Below, one piece after another: positions 1 to 6,898 of a stretch of 30,172 nt of DNA. The translations under genes and the position numbers were made by a program. The first letter of the stretch is position 1; every line of letters begins with the position of its first letter. Origin of the DNA: JAKSSE01 sp045597645 (lineage in GTDB: Bacteria; Bacillota; Clostridia; Lachnospirales; Lachnospiraceae); contig JAZLKM010000079.1 in assembly GCA_045597645.1 (NCBI GenBank), forward strand, positions 1 to 30,172, in the 5' to 3' direction. The notes under the pieces are model-generated. The model did not search any database, had not been told where the DNA came from, and was given only the letters and a program-made list of their open reading frames with translations.

Positions 1-6
1 CTAGAT

Positions 7-117
7 GTAGAAAAAGTCTGTGTAAAGTACAGCTTTAGTGGTAGGAAAAGTCTGTGTAAAGTATATTTTTAGTGGTAGGAAAAGTCTGTGTGAAGTATAG
101 TTTTGTGGTAGGAAAAG
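7..117. repeat. 34-bp tandem repeat, about 3.3 copies
   Basis: Units begin at 7, 41, 75 and (partial) 108. Each opens with GTAGGAAAAGTCTGTGTAA or a close variant, followed by an AT-rich tail ending in TTTAGTG. The first two units are 34 bp and the third is 33 bp. The fourth is cut off after GTAGGAAAAG, where the promoter of the downstream regulator gene begins. The GTAGG opening recalls the GTAGGTAAC opening of the larger arrays at 1127 and 2566. Function is unknown; the position suggests a binding region for a regulator. Confidence 0.85.
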
Positions 118-122
118 CGCAG

Positions 123-151
123 CTGACAACGGGGGCAACGAAAAATATAAT
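123..151 (+). promoter_or_regulatory. Promoter of the XRE/AbrB regulator gene
   Basis: The -35 box CTGACA (123-128) and -10 box TATAAT (146-151) are separated by exactly 17 bp. Transcription should begin near 158. That gives a leader of about 30 nt before the ATG at 189, with GGAAG/GAGGA as the ribosome binding site. The 34-bp repeats end just upstream of the -35 box. Confidence 0.65.
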
Positions 152-188
152 GAAATTAGCGCTGACTTGACATTTGGAAGAGGAACGT

Positions 189-617
189 ATGAGTTTTGCA
201 GATAATTTAGTTGAACTTAGAAAGCTCCACAATTACTCGCAGGAGGAGCTTGCAGAAATGATTGGTGTATCGCGCCAGACACTTTCAAAGTATGAGACGG
301 GGGAGTCGCTGCCTGACATCGAGAGATGCAAACTGATAGCTGATGTATTTTCCGTGTCCATAGATGAGTTGATTACTTACGATGGCAAAGATGCGAACAA
401 TCTTGGCCTGGGAGTGCCGCCAAAAGGAAAGCATGTGTTTGGCATGGTTAAGGTGGGAGACAAAGGCCAGATTGTCATCCCGGCCAAGGCTCGAAAAGTA
501 TTTGACATAAAACCAGGAGATAACTTAATTCTCCTGGGTGATGAGAGCCAAGGAATAGCCATAATAAAAGAGAAGGGTTTGCTGAGCCTTTTAAGTGATG
601 CGCGGAGAGCTAGATAA
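189..617 (+). CDS. XRE-family helix-turn-helix regulator fused to an AbrB/SpoVT-type domain
   Basis: Predicted dual DNA-binding transcriptional regulator of 142 residues. The N-terminal 65 residues form an XRE helix-turn-helix: the stretch EELAEMIGVSRQTLSKYETG is the classic helix 2-turn-helix 3 pattern. After a linker, residues from about 85 on (KVGDKGQIVIPAKARKVF, then DIKPGDNLILLGDE) match the swapped-hairpin AbrB/SpoVT fold. I chose ATG 189 over the in-frame TTG at 174 because GGAAGAGGA at 176-184 is a well-placed ribosome binding site for it. It stands alone, with its own promoter and a terminator at 752-778. The tandem repeats upstream of the promoter could be its own binding sites, which is inference. 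Both domain assignments look secure; the target genes are unknown. Confidence 0.88.
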   Translation: MSFADNLVELRKLHNYSQEELAEMIGVSRQTLSKYETGESLPDIERCKLIADVFSVSIDELITYDGKDANNLGLGVPPKGKHVFGMVKVGDKGQIVIPAKARKVFDIKPGDNLILLGDESQGIAIIKEKGLLSLLSDARRAR

Positions 618-751
618 TTAGTGTAGATGGGTAGTTAAGTGTATCGGGCATTCTGATTTATTCGCACGATACCACTAGGATGGGAATGTACGAAGTCACT
701 TAGATGTTGTCATTTCCAGTGCTATAGATTATAGATTAAGATTGTAGAAAG
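618..751 (+). other. 3' untranslated region of the regulator gene
   Basis: No coding potential is seen. AGTG-TATCG near 638-646 can pair with CGATA-C-CACT near 666-676 (9 bp with one bulged C), which gives a long-loop hairpin between the stop codon and the terminator. Its significance is uncertain. Confidence 0.35.
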
Positions 752-778
752 AGTCGGGTTCAACACCTGACTTTTTTT
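752..778 (+). terminator. Rho-independent terminator of the XRE/AbrB gene
   Basis: AGTCGGGT (752-759) pairs with ACCTGACT (765-772), with one G-U pair and a loop of 5 nt. A run of seven T follows. It lies 134 bp after the stop codon. Confidence 0.75.
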
Positions 779-905
779 ATTTTTTGTTCGTGAAACGAGG
801 TAAGTGTCTTACTTTGCATACCCGTCGCACTGCATCAGTCCGGTGTGTGCTCGCACGGTCTGGCGCATACTTTCTCGGCATGCGGACAATTTTGTGCATG
901 GGGGA

Positions 906-933
906 TTTACATTAATGAAATATCTGATATAAT
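906..933 (+). promoter_or_regulatory. Extended -10 promoter of a candidate small RNA
   Basis: TTTACA (906-911), a 16-bp spacer, and TATAAT (928-933) preceded by TG at 925-926, which makes an extended -10 element. The predicted start is about 940. No open reading frame follows within the transcript up to the terminator at 990-1017. Confidence 0.6.
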
Positions 934-939
934 CAAAGA

Positions 940-1017
940 CTGCTAGGACGATTTCTTGAGATGGGTTACTCAACGTGCGTCTAGTATCTATGTGGCATTA
1001 GTCATTGCCACATTTTT
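940..1017 (+). ncRNA. Candidate small structured RNA of about 78 nt
   Basis: It is bounded by the extended -10 promoter at 906-933 and a terminator. The transcript can fold into an outer stem, 941-950 with 978-986 (UGCUAG-G-ACG against CGUCUAGUA, one bulged G and one G-U pair). Inside it sits a hairpin, 956-960 with 969-973 (UUGAG/CUCAA, 8-nt loop). The terminator stem is 990-997 with 1006-1013. No known RNA family was recognised. Promoter, nested fold and terminator together support a real RNA gene, but only expression data or conservation would prove it. Confidence 0.5.
990..1017 (+). terminator. Rho-independent terminator of the candidate small RNA
   Basis: ATGTGGCA (990-997) pairs perfectly with TGCCACAT (1006-1013) around an 8-nt loop, followed by a run of T to 1017. 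No gene upstream other than the candidate small RNA would need it, since the regulator gene already has a terminator at 752-778. Confidence 0.7.
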
Positions 1018-1126
1018 CCAGGAGAGACAACAAAATAATTGGCGGCTGTTGGATAATTTGTGGAGCGGTGTGTGAAATTGTGAGGAAGCCTTGCTAGAGC
1101 CTATTTTACTGCTGTTTTGTGATCTA

Positions 1127-1581
1127 GTAGGTAACAGCTAGGCACGCAGGACCTACTATAATGTGATAAGTGTCGAGCAGTAGGTAACAGCTAGGCACTC
1201 AGGGCCTACTGTAAAGCGATAAGTGTCGAGCGGTAGGTAACAGCCGAGCATACTGGACCTACTAAATTGCAATGGGCGTTGAGTGGTAGGTAACAGCTAG
1301 GCACTCAGGGCCTACTGCAATGCGATAAGTGTCGAGCAGTAGGTAACAGCCGAGCACGCAGGACCTACTGTAATGCGATATGTGTTGGCCAGTAGGTAAC
1401 AGCTAGGCACTCAGGGCCTACTGTAATGCGATAAGTGTTGAGCGGTAGGTAACAGCCGAGCATACTGGACCTACTATAATACGATAAGTGCTAACCAGTA
1501 GGTAACAGTCGAGCACACTGAACCTACTATAAAGCTATAAGTGTCGAGCAGTAGGTAACAGCCGAGCGCACAAGACCTACT
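1127..1581. repeat. Array A: nine tandem 53-bp repeats with a 30-nt hairpin module
   Basis: Units start at 1127, 1180, 1233, 1286, 1339, 1392, 1445, 1498 and 1551, an exact 53-bp period. The last unit keeps only the module. Each module is 30 nt. It opens with GTAGGTAACAG (GTAGGTAACAGT in unit 8) and closes with ACCTAC or GCCTAC, so the ends pair as AGTAGGT/ACCTACT. The 23-bp linkers are also conserved (pattern TRTAATGCGATAAGTGTCGAGCR), so this is not a CRISPR array. Two module types alternate irregularly: CTAGGC...GG(G/A)CC in units 1, 2, 4 and 6, and a CGAGC...(G/A)ACC type in units 3, 5, 7, 8 and 9. It lies directly upstream of the nuclease-like gene, and a related array follows that gene. 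Confidence 0.95.
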
Positions 1582-1753
1582 AGAAAAGAAGATTGCTTGA
1601 TACGTGGGTATAGGTCGTACTGATGAAACCTACAGATGAAAATGAATGTAGATATAGTAGGTCATGCTGTGGACTATATTGAGGGGGTGATAAAGATGTA
1701 GAAAATTCAGTTTGTAAAACAGTCAAAATTAGTCAGTAAAAGTTGAAAGTTGT
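1582..1753. other. Spacer between array A and the nuclease-like gene, with decayed repeat modules
   Basis: Remnants of the module are visible: TATAGGT followed about 20 nt later by ACCTACA (about 1619-1642), and a lone AGTAGGT at about 1659-1665. No convincing promoter for the downstream gene was found, so it may be transcribed from within or beyond the array. Confidence 0.4.
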
Positions 1754-1797
1754 AAGGAGGTATCATTATAGAACTGTGTGATAAGTTAATAGAAGAA

Positions 1798-2562
1798 ATG
1801 CATCACTTGGAGCAGATAGTATCAATGACAAAGCAGAACCGCGATAATAATGATTTGGAAGGCACATTGCGCATAGCGATGAATAAGGGGAGCGTGCAGT
1901 ATTATCATTGTAAAAAGGGAGCTGCAGAAAAAGGGGATTACATTTCCAAGAAAAATTCGGAGCTTCCAAGACAATTAGCGCAAAAGGCTTACGATGAAAA
2001 GATAATTAAGTATGCGGACACTGCTGCTAGACAGATAAGGCGACTGCTAAAAAAGTATGCGGATGATGGGGTAGCGAAGATATATATGGCTGAACATCCG
2101 GAGCGGCAAAAGCTTGTGACTCCAGTTGAGCCAACTCGTGATCAGCAACTACAAAATTGGTTTGAAATTCCTTTTGAAGGTAAAGGGTTCAACGAAATGT
2201 CGCCAGTTATCAGCACAAACTCTGGCGTAAGAGTGAGATCGAAATCCGAAAAAATAATAGCAGACTATTTGGAATCGTTAGGAATAAAATATAAATACGA
2301 GTGTCCGCTTAATCTGAAAATGTACGGAATAGTATATCCGGATTTCACTTTTTTCTCCACAAAAACAGGTAAGGAGATATATTGGGAGCATGAAGGAATG
2401 ATGGATAATCCAGAATATGCCAGAAAAGCGATATCAAAAATAGAACTGTATGAAAAAAACGGTATTTTCCCTGGAGAAAATCTTATTCTATCGTTTGAAA
2501 CTTCAACGTCTACAATAAGCACAGAATTAATTCGAGAGCTGGTACATAGATATTTGATGTAG
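1798..2562 (+). CDS. Protein with a PD-(D/E)XK nuclease-like C-terminal domain, flanked by repeats
   Basis: Function unassigned. From Met 1798 it has 254 residues. The N-terminal half is basic and helical, with a LEGTLRI...SVQYYHCKKG segment near residues 20-41. The C-terminal half (about 147-254) looks like a restriction-endonuclease fold: E151 in a helix (SEKIIADYLESLGI), then YPDF with D182 on a strand, then IYWEHEG with E197 on the next strand. The usual lysine of the (D/E)XK motif is replaced by the WEH pattern. The start is doubtful. An excellent AAGGAGG lies at 1754-1760 and the frame is open back to 1756, but the codons at correct spacing are ATT (1765) and ATA (1768). The extra residues they would add (ELCDKLIEEMHHLEQI) look like genuine helix. 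Arrays A and B of related repeats flank it, which suggests a linked function, but this is inference. Alternatives are a decayed gene or a repeat-propagation factor. Confidence 0.72.
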   Translation: MHHLEQIVSMTKQNRDNNDLEGTLRIAMNKGSVQYYHCKKGAAEKGDYISKKNSELPRQLAQKAYDEKIIKYADTAARQIRRLLKKYADDGVAKIYMAEHPERQKLVTPVEPTRDQQLQNWFEIPFEGKGFNEMSPVISTNSGVRVRSKSEKIIADYLESLGIKYKYECPLNLKMYGIVYPDFTFFSTKTGKEIYWEHEGMMDNPEYARKAISKIELYEKNGIFPGENLILSFETSTSTISTELIRELVHRYLM

Positions 2563-2565
2563 CTA

Positions 2566-2701
2566 GTAGGTAACCAGAGGCGAGTAATTACCTACAAGGA
2601 AGTGAAGTAGCAGAGAGGTAGGTAACCGTCAGAGAGTAATTACCTACAAGGAAGCGAAGTAGCAGAGAGGTAGGTAACTAGCAGAGAGTAAGTACCTACT
2701 A
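2566..2701. repeat. Array B: three 52-bp repeats sharing the array A hairpin module
   Basis: Units begin at 2566, 2618 and 2670, 52 bp apart. Each carries a 30-nt module opening with GTAGGTAAC and closing with TTACCTAC (GTACCTAC in the third), giving an 8-bp stem GTAGGTAA/TTACCTAC. The linker is AAGGAAGTGAAGTAGCAGAG or nearly so and differs from the array A linker. Module length and arm sequence match array A, so the two arrays belong to one repeat family. Array B starts 4 bp after the stop codon of the nuclease-like gene. A degenerate half copy (AGTAGGT...TGCCTA) follows at about 2713-2740. Confidence 0.93.
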
Positions 2702-2815
2702 AAGCTTGGATAAGTAAGCTAGTAGGTGAGAAAACAAAATTGCCTATTGAAGTGAAAAAAAGTATACAGCGCAAACAACAATTGTGAACAAAGTATCAAA
2801 TCTACACCAATATCC

Positions 2816-2843
2816 TTGCAAATTGCCAACATGCATTTAGAAT
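2816..2843 (+). promoter_or_regulatory. Possible promoter of the oxidoreductase-thioredoxin unit
   Basis: TTGCAA (2816-2821) and TAGAAT (2838-2843) lie 16 bp apart. Transcription would start about 30 nt before the start codon at 2882. The boxes are imperfect, so this is tentative. Confidence 0.35.
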
Positions 2844-2881
2844 GTATGTATACGTTTAAATTTGAACATAGGAGGGGTGGT

Positions 2882-3853
2882 ATGAAGGTAGGTATTTTAG
2901 GCGCAGGTAGTATAGCAAGGGTTCTGGCTAGGACCATGGTGCAGATGGAGGAGGTAGAGCTCTACGCTGTCGGTGCAAGAGACATCGCAAGAGCCAAGGC
3001 ATTTGCCGAGGAGTTTGGAATCGAGAAGGCGTATGGAAGCTACGAGGAGCTGGTGGAGGATGACCAGATAGGTCTCATATATATAGCGACACCACACTCA
3101 CATCATGCAGAGCATATGAAGCTGTGTATAGAGCATGGTAAGCCGGTGCTTTGTGAGAAGTCATTTACGACAAACGCCAAGGAAGCGAGAGAAGTATTCG
3201 AGCTGGCAAAGGAAAAAAATGTCTATGTAGCGGAAGCAATCTGGACTAGATATATGCCATCAAGAGTTATGATAAATGAGATTGTGGCATCAGGTGTGGT
3301 CGGAGATGTAACTATGGTTACATCAAACCTGTGCTATGACATTGACCATGTAGAGAGAATCATGAAGCCGGAGCTTTCAGGTGGTGCGCTGCTTGACGTA
3401 GGCGTGTATGGAATTAATTTCATGCTCATGCATGTGCCCAGCGAGATAGATCATATTGAGACTTCTGTGCAGATGACTGATACAGGGGTGGACGGCAGAG
3501 AGAGTATCACCATATTCTTCAAGAACGATACCTTGGGAGTGACTACACATGGAATCTACAGCCGCTCAGACAGGAAGGGAATTTTCTACGGCGACAAGGG
3601 TTATATAATCGTGGAAAATATAAACAATCCGAACCAGATAAACGTATATGATGGAGAGGATAATCTTATAAAGCACTACGATGTACCGCAGCAGATTACA
3701 GGTTACGAGTACGAGATTCGGGAGAGCATCAAGCAGATTGAAGCGGGCAAGATAGAGAGCGAGTCTATGCCGTGGGCTGAGTCGATACATGTACTTGAGA
3801 TAATGGATGGAATCCGCGCACAGTGGGGCCTTAAATATCCACAGGAAGCCTAG
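2882..3853 (+). CDS. Gfo/Idh/MocA-family NAD(P)-dependent oxidoreductase
   Basis: Predicted cytosolic sugar-type or trans-dihydrodiol-type dehydrogenase of 323 residues. The N-terminus carries the Rossmann signature KVGILGAGSIARVLARTM (glycine-rich loop at residues 5-10). This is followed by the family's IATPHSHH strand-loop and the GKPVLCEKSF segment near residues 87-96, the position of the catalytic EKP motif; here proline is replaced by serine. The C-terminal half is the alpha/beta substrate domain, with the GGALLDVGVYGI stretch that lines the active site. ATG 2882 has AGGAGGGG just upstream. An in-frame TTG at 2816 overlaps the possible promoter and adds residues foreign to the family, so I rejected it. 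The gene ends 14 bp before thioredoxin and is probably cotranscribed with it. The substrate cannot be read from the sequence. Confidence 0.9.
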   Translation: MKVGILGAGSIARVLARTMVQMEEVELYAVGARDIARAKAFAEEFGIEKAYGSYEELVEDDQIGLIYIATPHSHHAEHMKLCIEHGKPVLCEKSFTTNAKEAREVFELAKEKNVYVAEAIWTRYMPSRVMINEIVASGVVGDVTMVTSNLCYDIDHVERIMKPELSGGALLDVGVYGINFMLMHVPSEIDHIETSVQMTDTGVDGRESITIFFKNDTLGVTTHGIYSRSDRKGIFYGDKGYIIVENINNPNQINVYDGEDNLIKHYDVPQQITGYEYEIRESIKQIEAGKIESESMPWAESIHVLEIMDGIRAQWGLKYPQEA

Positions 3854-3867
3854 AACAGGAGGTCATT

Positions 3868-4179
3868 ATGGTTAAGAAAATTTCGCAGAATGAGTTTGAT
3901 CAGGTTAAGGCCGAGAAGATAGCACTTGTTGATTTTTCGGCAAAATGGTGTGGACCTTGTAACATGCTGGCGCCTGTACTTGAGGAAGTGTCAGACGAGA
4001 TGTCAGGCAAGGTAGCATTTTACAATATAGATGTAGATGATAACCCGGACATAGCCAATGAGTATGGTATAATGAGTATTCCTGCACTTATAATATTTAA
4101 GGACGGCGAAAAGGCCGCGATGCAGGTGGGATATCAGCCGGAGGATGGAATAAAAGCATTCATAAATGCACAGCTGTAG
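3868..4179 (+). CDS. trxA: Thioredoxin
   Basis: Small cytosolic dithiol-disulfide oxidoreductase of 103 residues, the normal thioredoxin length. The active site WCGPC is at residues 27-31 after the VDFSAKW strand. The cis-proline loop SIPALIIF and the final helix are intact. The ribosome binding site AGGAGG precedes ATG 3868 at good spacing. It follows the oxidoreductase gene by 14 bp. No thioredoxin reductase gene lies nearby, so this is likely one of several thioredoxins in the genome. Confidence 0.95.
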   Translation: MVKKISQNEFDQVKAEKIALVDFSAKWCGPCNMLAPVLEEVSDEMSGKVAFYNIDVDDNPDIANEYGIMSIPALIIFKDGEKAAMQVGYQPEDGIKAFINAQL

Positions 4180-4197
4180 AGAATTATAAACGGCCGA

Positions 4198-4281
4198 GGA
4201 ACTAAAGCAGCAGAGGAACTAAGCAGCAGCGGAACTAACGCGGCAGAGAGCCGAACGCGGCAGAGAGCCTGATACAGCAGG
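4198..4281. repeat. Degenerate short tandem repeat of 16-19 bp
   Basis: About five imperfect copies of GGAACTAAAGCAGCAGA-like units lie between thioredoxin and the next gene, drifting towards GCCGAACGCGGCAGAGA and GCCTGATACAGCAGGG. No terminator was recognised here, so the downstream gene may be partly read from the thioredoxin unit. Confidence 0.6.
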
Positions 4282-4322
4282 GCAAAAGATACTAACGACC
4301 TTCGAGCTACATGGAGGGAAAA

Positions 4323-6260
4323 ATGACATTCGATGAATATAGAGCAGCGCAGAAGCTGGGTAGAAAAGAATACCAAAGATGCATGATGCAGGGGAAGCGC
4401 CCCACACTTGAGGTACTGGACGAGATACTCCCAAGTGATGCATCTCCGCAGGAGGTGTCTTTGGGACTGGTGCAGATACCTATTGAGCAGATAATGGGGA
4501 CGAGAACTGTCGGACGAAGCAGTTCGTTTGCAGCCAACTTCATGCCGCTTCTAGATGAAAGCTCTGAATTTGCAGCAAAATGGCAGAGGCTTAGTGAGGC
4601 TCATGTGCAGGAGGGTATCAGAGACCCGATTAAGGCATATGAGTACATGAACAAATTCTATGTGGTAGAGGGAAATAAGCGCGTCAGCGTAATGAAATTC
4701 TATGGCGCTGTTGCTATTCCTGGCCACGTAACCAGAATCAAGCCGCCCAAAAATGGAGAGAAAGAGAACCGCATCTATTACGAGTTTTTGGACTTCTATG
4801 AGGATTCGGGCATCAATAATATCTGGTTCTCTGAAGTGGGGAGCTTTCCTGCACTTGTGGAGGCCGTTGGCAAGCAAAAAGGCGAATTATGGGATGAAGA
4901 CGACAAGTTGAACTTTGTTTCAATTTTCGCAAAATTCAGGGAAGTATACGATAAATACGAGCAAAAGAAGGATTCTCTGGAGAATATAACCCCAGGCGAT
5001 GCCTTCCTCAAATTCATAAAGATACATGACTACAAGACCATCAGCGCTCTGCCAATGCAGGAGCTTCGTGACCTCATTCAGAAGACTGTGGATGAGTTCA
5101 TGCTCCTGGGCAACGGCAATCAGGTGAGCCTTAAGATGAATCCTGAGGGAGAGCAGGGTAGAAAGACAATTATCGGCAGACTATTCTCAGCAGGCGTGCC
5201 AAAGCAGAACGTTGCCTTTGTCTACGGTAAATCGCCGTCCGACTCGGCATGGACCTATGCCCACGAGCTGGGCAGACTGTACCTCGAGCAGACCTTCCCG
5301 GATGAAGTAACCACCTGCAGCTATGAGAATACCACGCTGGAAAACCTTGACGAAGTGATTGAGGATGCAATAACCCAGAAAAACTGTAATCTAATCTTCC
5401 TGACGTCTCCGGTCTTCCTGGATGGCAGTGTGAAGTACGCTGTAAAATATCCAAACGTGGCAATCCTGGACTGCTCGCTGACTAGTGAGCACCACAGCAT
5501 ACGTACTTACTACGCCAGAATGCATGAGGCTAAGTTCTTGATGGGAGCAATAGCGGGAGCACTGGCTGAGCATGACAGAGTGGCATATATCGCTGACTAT
5601 CCAATAGCTGGTACCATTGCGAATATCAATGCCTTTGCGCTTGGCGCCAAGATGATTAACCCGAGAGTCCGTGTGAATCTGCTCTGGTCATCTCAAAAGG
5701 ATATAAATCTGGTTGAAAAAATAAATGAAATTAGGCCAGACTGCGTATCAGGACTCGACATGGTAGTACCTGCGCATCCGACCAGAAACTTTGGCCTATA
5801 CCAGGTGTATGACGATGAGTACACGAGGTCAATTGCCATGCCTATATACAACTGGGGCAAGTTCTATGAGCGACTTATCAGGACGATAATGGCAGGCAAC
5901 TGGAATCACGATGCCAGCGATGAGGCTAAGTCTATCTGCTATTGGTGGGGGCTTTCCGCTGATGTAGTTGACGTAGTAATTTCAAAAAATGTACCGATCG
6001 GAACAAAGCGACTGGTGGATTTTTTGAAGCATACAATTAAAAATAGTGAGTTCAATCCGTTCCAGGGAGTCATCTACTCTCAAACCGGTCTGATTCAGGC
6101 TAGCCAGGATGATGCATTGTCTCCGGAGGAGATAATATCTATGGACTGGCTGGCAGAGAATATTGATGGCTGCATACTTCACGATGAGGAGCTCAACGAT
6201 GACGGTAAGCTTATCGTAAAAGAGCAGGGTGTCATGAAGACGGAGGAAGAGGACTCATGA
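4323..6260 (+). CDS. Cytosolic ParB-like/BMP-type ligand-binding fusion protein
   Basis: Protein of 645 residues without signal peptide or lipobox. The N-terminal part (about 45-140) resembles the ParB/sulfiredoxin-like fold: DPIKAYEYMNKFYVVEGNKRVSV carries the ENG/GNKR-type loop. The C-terminal part (about 270-570) resembles BMP-family periplasmic nucleoside- or purine-binding proteins of the PnrA/Med type, with VAFVYGKSPSDSAWTYAHELG, NLIFLTSPVF, and AKFLMGAIAGALAEHDRVAYIADYP. A ligand-binding domain kept in the cytosol suggests a sensor rather than a transporter part. ATG 4323 was chosen because GGAGGG (4313-4318) is its ribosome binding site; the upstream ATG at 4311 overlaps that site. 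The stop overlaps the next start by 4 bp (ATGA), so the two are translationally coupled. Domain identities are good; the role is unknown. Confidence 0.8.
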   Translation: MTFDEYRAAQKLGRKEYQRCMMQGKRPTLEVLDEILPSDASPQEVSLGLVQIPIEQIMGTRTVGRSSSFAANFMPLLDESSEFAAKWQRLSEAHVQEGIRDPIKAYEYMNKFYVVEGNKRVSVMKFYGAVAIPGHVTRIKPPKNGEKENRIYYEFLDFYEDSGINNIWFSEVGSFPALVEAVGKQKGELWDEDDKLNFVSIFAKFREVYDKYEQKKDSLENITPGDAFLKFIKIHDYKTISALPMQELRDLIQKTVDEFMLLGNGNQVSLKMNPEGEQGRKTIIGRLFSAGVPKQNVAFVYGKSPSDSAWTYAHELGRLYLEQTFPDEVTTCSYENTTLENLDEVIEDAITQKNCNLIFLTSPVFLDGSVKYAVKYPNVAILDCSLTSEHHSIRTYYARMHEAKFLMGAIAGALAEHDRVAYIADYPIAGTIANINAFALGAKMINPRVRVNLLWSSQKDINLVEKINEIRPDCVSGLDMVVPAHPTRNFGLYQVYDDEYTRSIAMPIYNWGKFYERLIRTIMAGNWNHDASDEAKSICYWWGLSADVVDVVISKNVPIGTKRLVDFLKHTIKNSEFNPFQGVIYSQTGLIQASQDDALSPEEIISMDWLAENIDGCILHDEELNDDGKLIVKEQGVMKTEEEDS

Positions 6261-6898
6261 AGATACTCGTCATAGCGGATGAAGAATCTAAGGTCCTGTG
6301 GGATTATTATGATAAAAAGAAGCTGGAAGATGTTGATTTAATCATATCCTGTGGAGATTTGAAGCCGGAATACCTGTCCTTTTTGGTCACAATGAAGACA
6401 GTGCCGCTCCTGTACGTACATGGCAATCACGATGATAAGTACGAGACCAGACCGCCTCTAGGCTGCACTAGTATAGAGGATGACCTGTTTGAATACAGGG
6501 GAGTTAGAATCGTAGGTCTTGGCGGCTCTATGCGCTACAACAATGGGCATAATCAGTATGATGATTATGAGATGCGAAAAAGAATAAGAAAGCTCGCACC
6601 CAAGATACGTAGACATGGTGGCGTAGATATCATAGTTACCCATGCACCGGCCAGAGGAATCAACGATGGTGATGACCCTACGCACAGGGGATTTGTGGGC
6701 TTTGCGGAAATGATTGAAGAGTATAAGCCTAAGTATTTTCTGCATGGACACGTACACCTAAGCTACGGCCGTGAATTCAAGAGGGAGATAGACTTAGGCG
6801 AGACCAAAGTAATCAATGCCTATGAAAAGTACTTTATTGAGATTGAGGATAGGCCTGAGGCTCCCAAGAAGTGGTGGCAAAAATTTCTCCATCGCTAG
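6257..6898 (+). CDS. Calcineurin-like metallophosphoesterase
   Basis: Predicted dimetal phosphoesterase of 213 residues. Motifs in order: D8 in the first strand, SCGDLK with D34, VHGNHDD (57-60), THAPARGIND (128-137), and FLHGHVHLSYG (161-171). The first motif is DEE (D8-E9-E10) where most members have DxH, so one metal ligand differs; this may be a subfamily trait. ATG 6257 overlaps the stop codon of the fusion gene and has GGAGGAAGAGG upstream, so the two proteins are probably made together and may act in one pathway. The last 65 bp overlap the end of the convergent apbE gene. The substrate (phosphodiester or nucleotide) is unknown. Confidence 0.88.
   Translation: MKILVIADEESKVLWDYYDKKKLEDVDLIISCGDLKPEYLSFLVTMKTVPLLYVHGNHDDKYETRPPLGCTSIEDDLFEYRGVRIVGLGGSMRYNNGHNQYDDYEMRKRIRKLAPKIRRHGGVDIIVTHAPARGINDGDDPTHRGFVGFAEMIEEYKPKYFLHGHVHLSYGREFKREIDLGETKVINAYEKYFIEIEDRPEAPKKWWQKFLHR

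Noticed and set aside
1127..1581. CRISPR array with 30-nt repeats and 23-nt spacers
   Set aside because: The dimensions fit, but the linkers are nearly identical from unit to unit rather than unique, and no cas genes are present. These are ordinary tandem repeats with an internal palindrome.
1..2815. Mobile element or phage remnant
   Set aside because: The repeats and the lone nuclease-like gene suggested one, but no transposase, integrase, terminal inverted repeats or target duplications were found.
2816..2881. N-terminal extension of the oxidoreductase from TTG
   Set aside because: The Rossmann fold begins right at ATG 2882, which has a strong ribosome binding site, and the extension overlaps the likely promoter.
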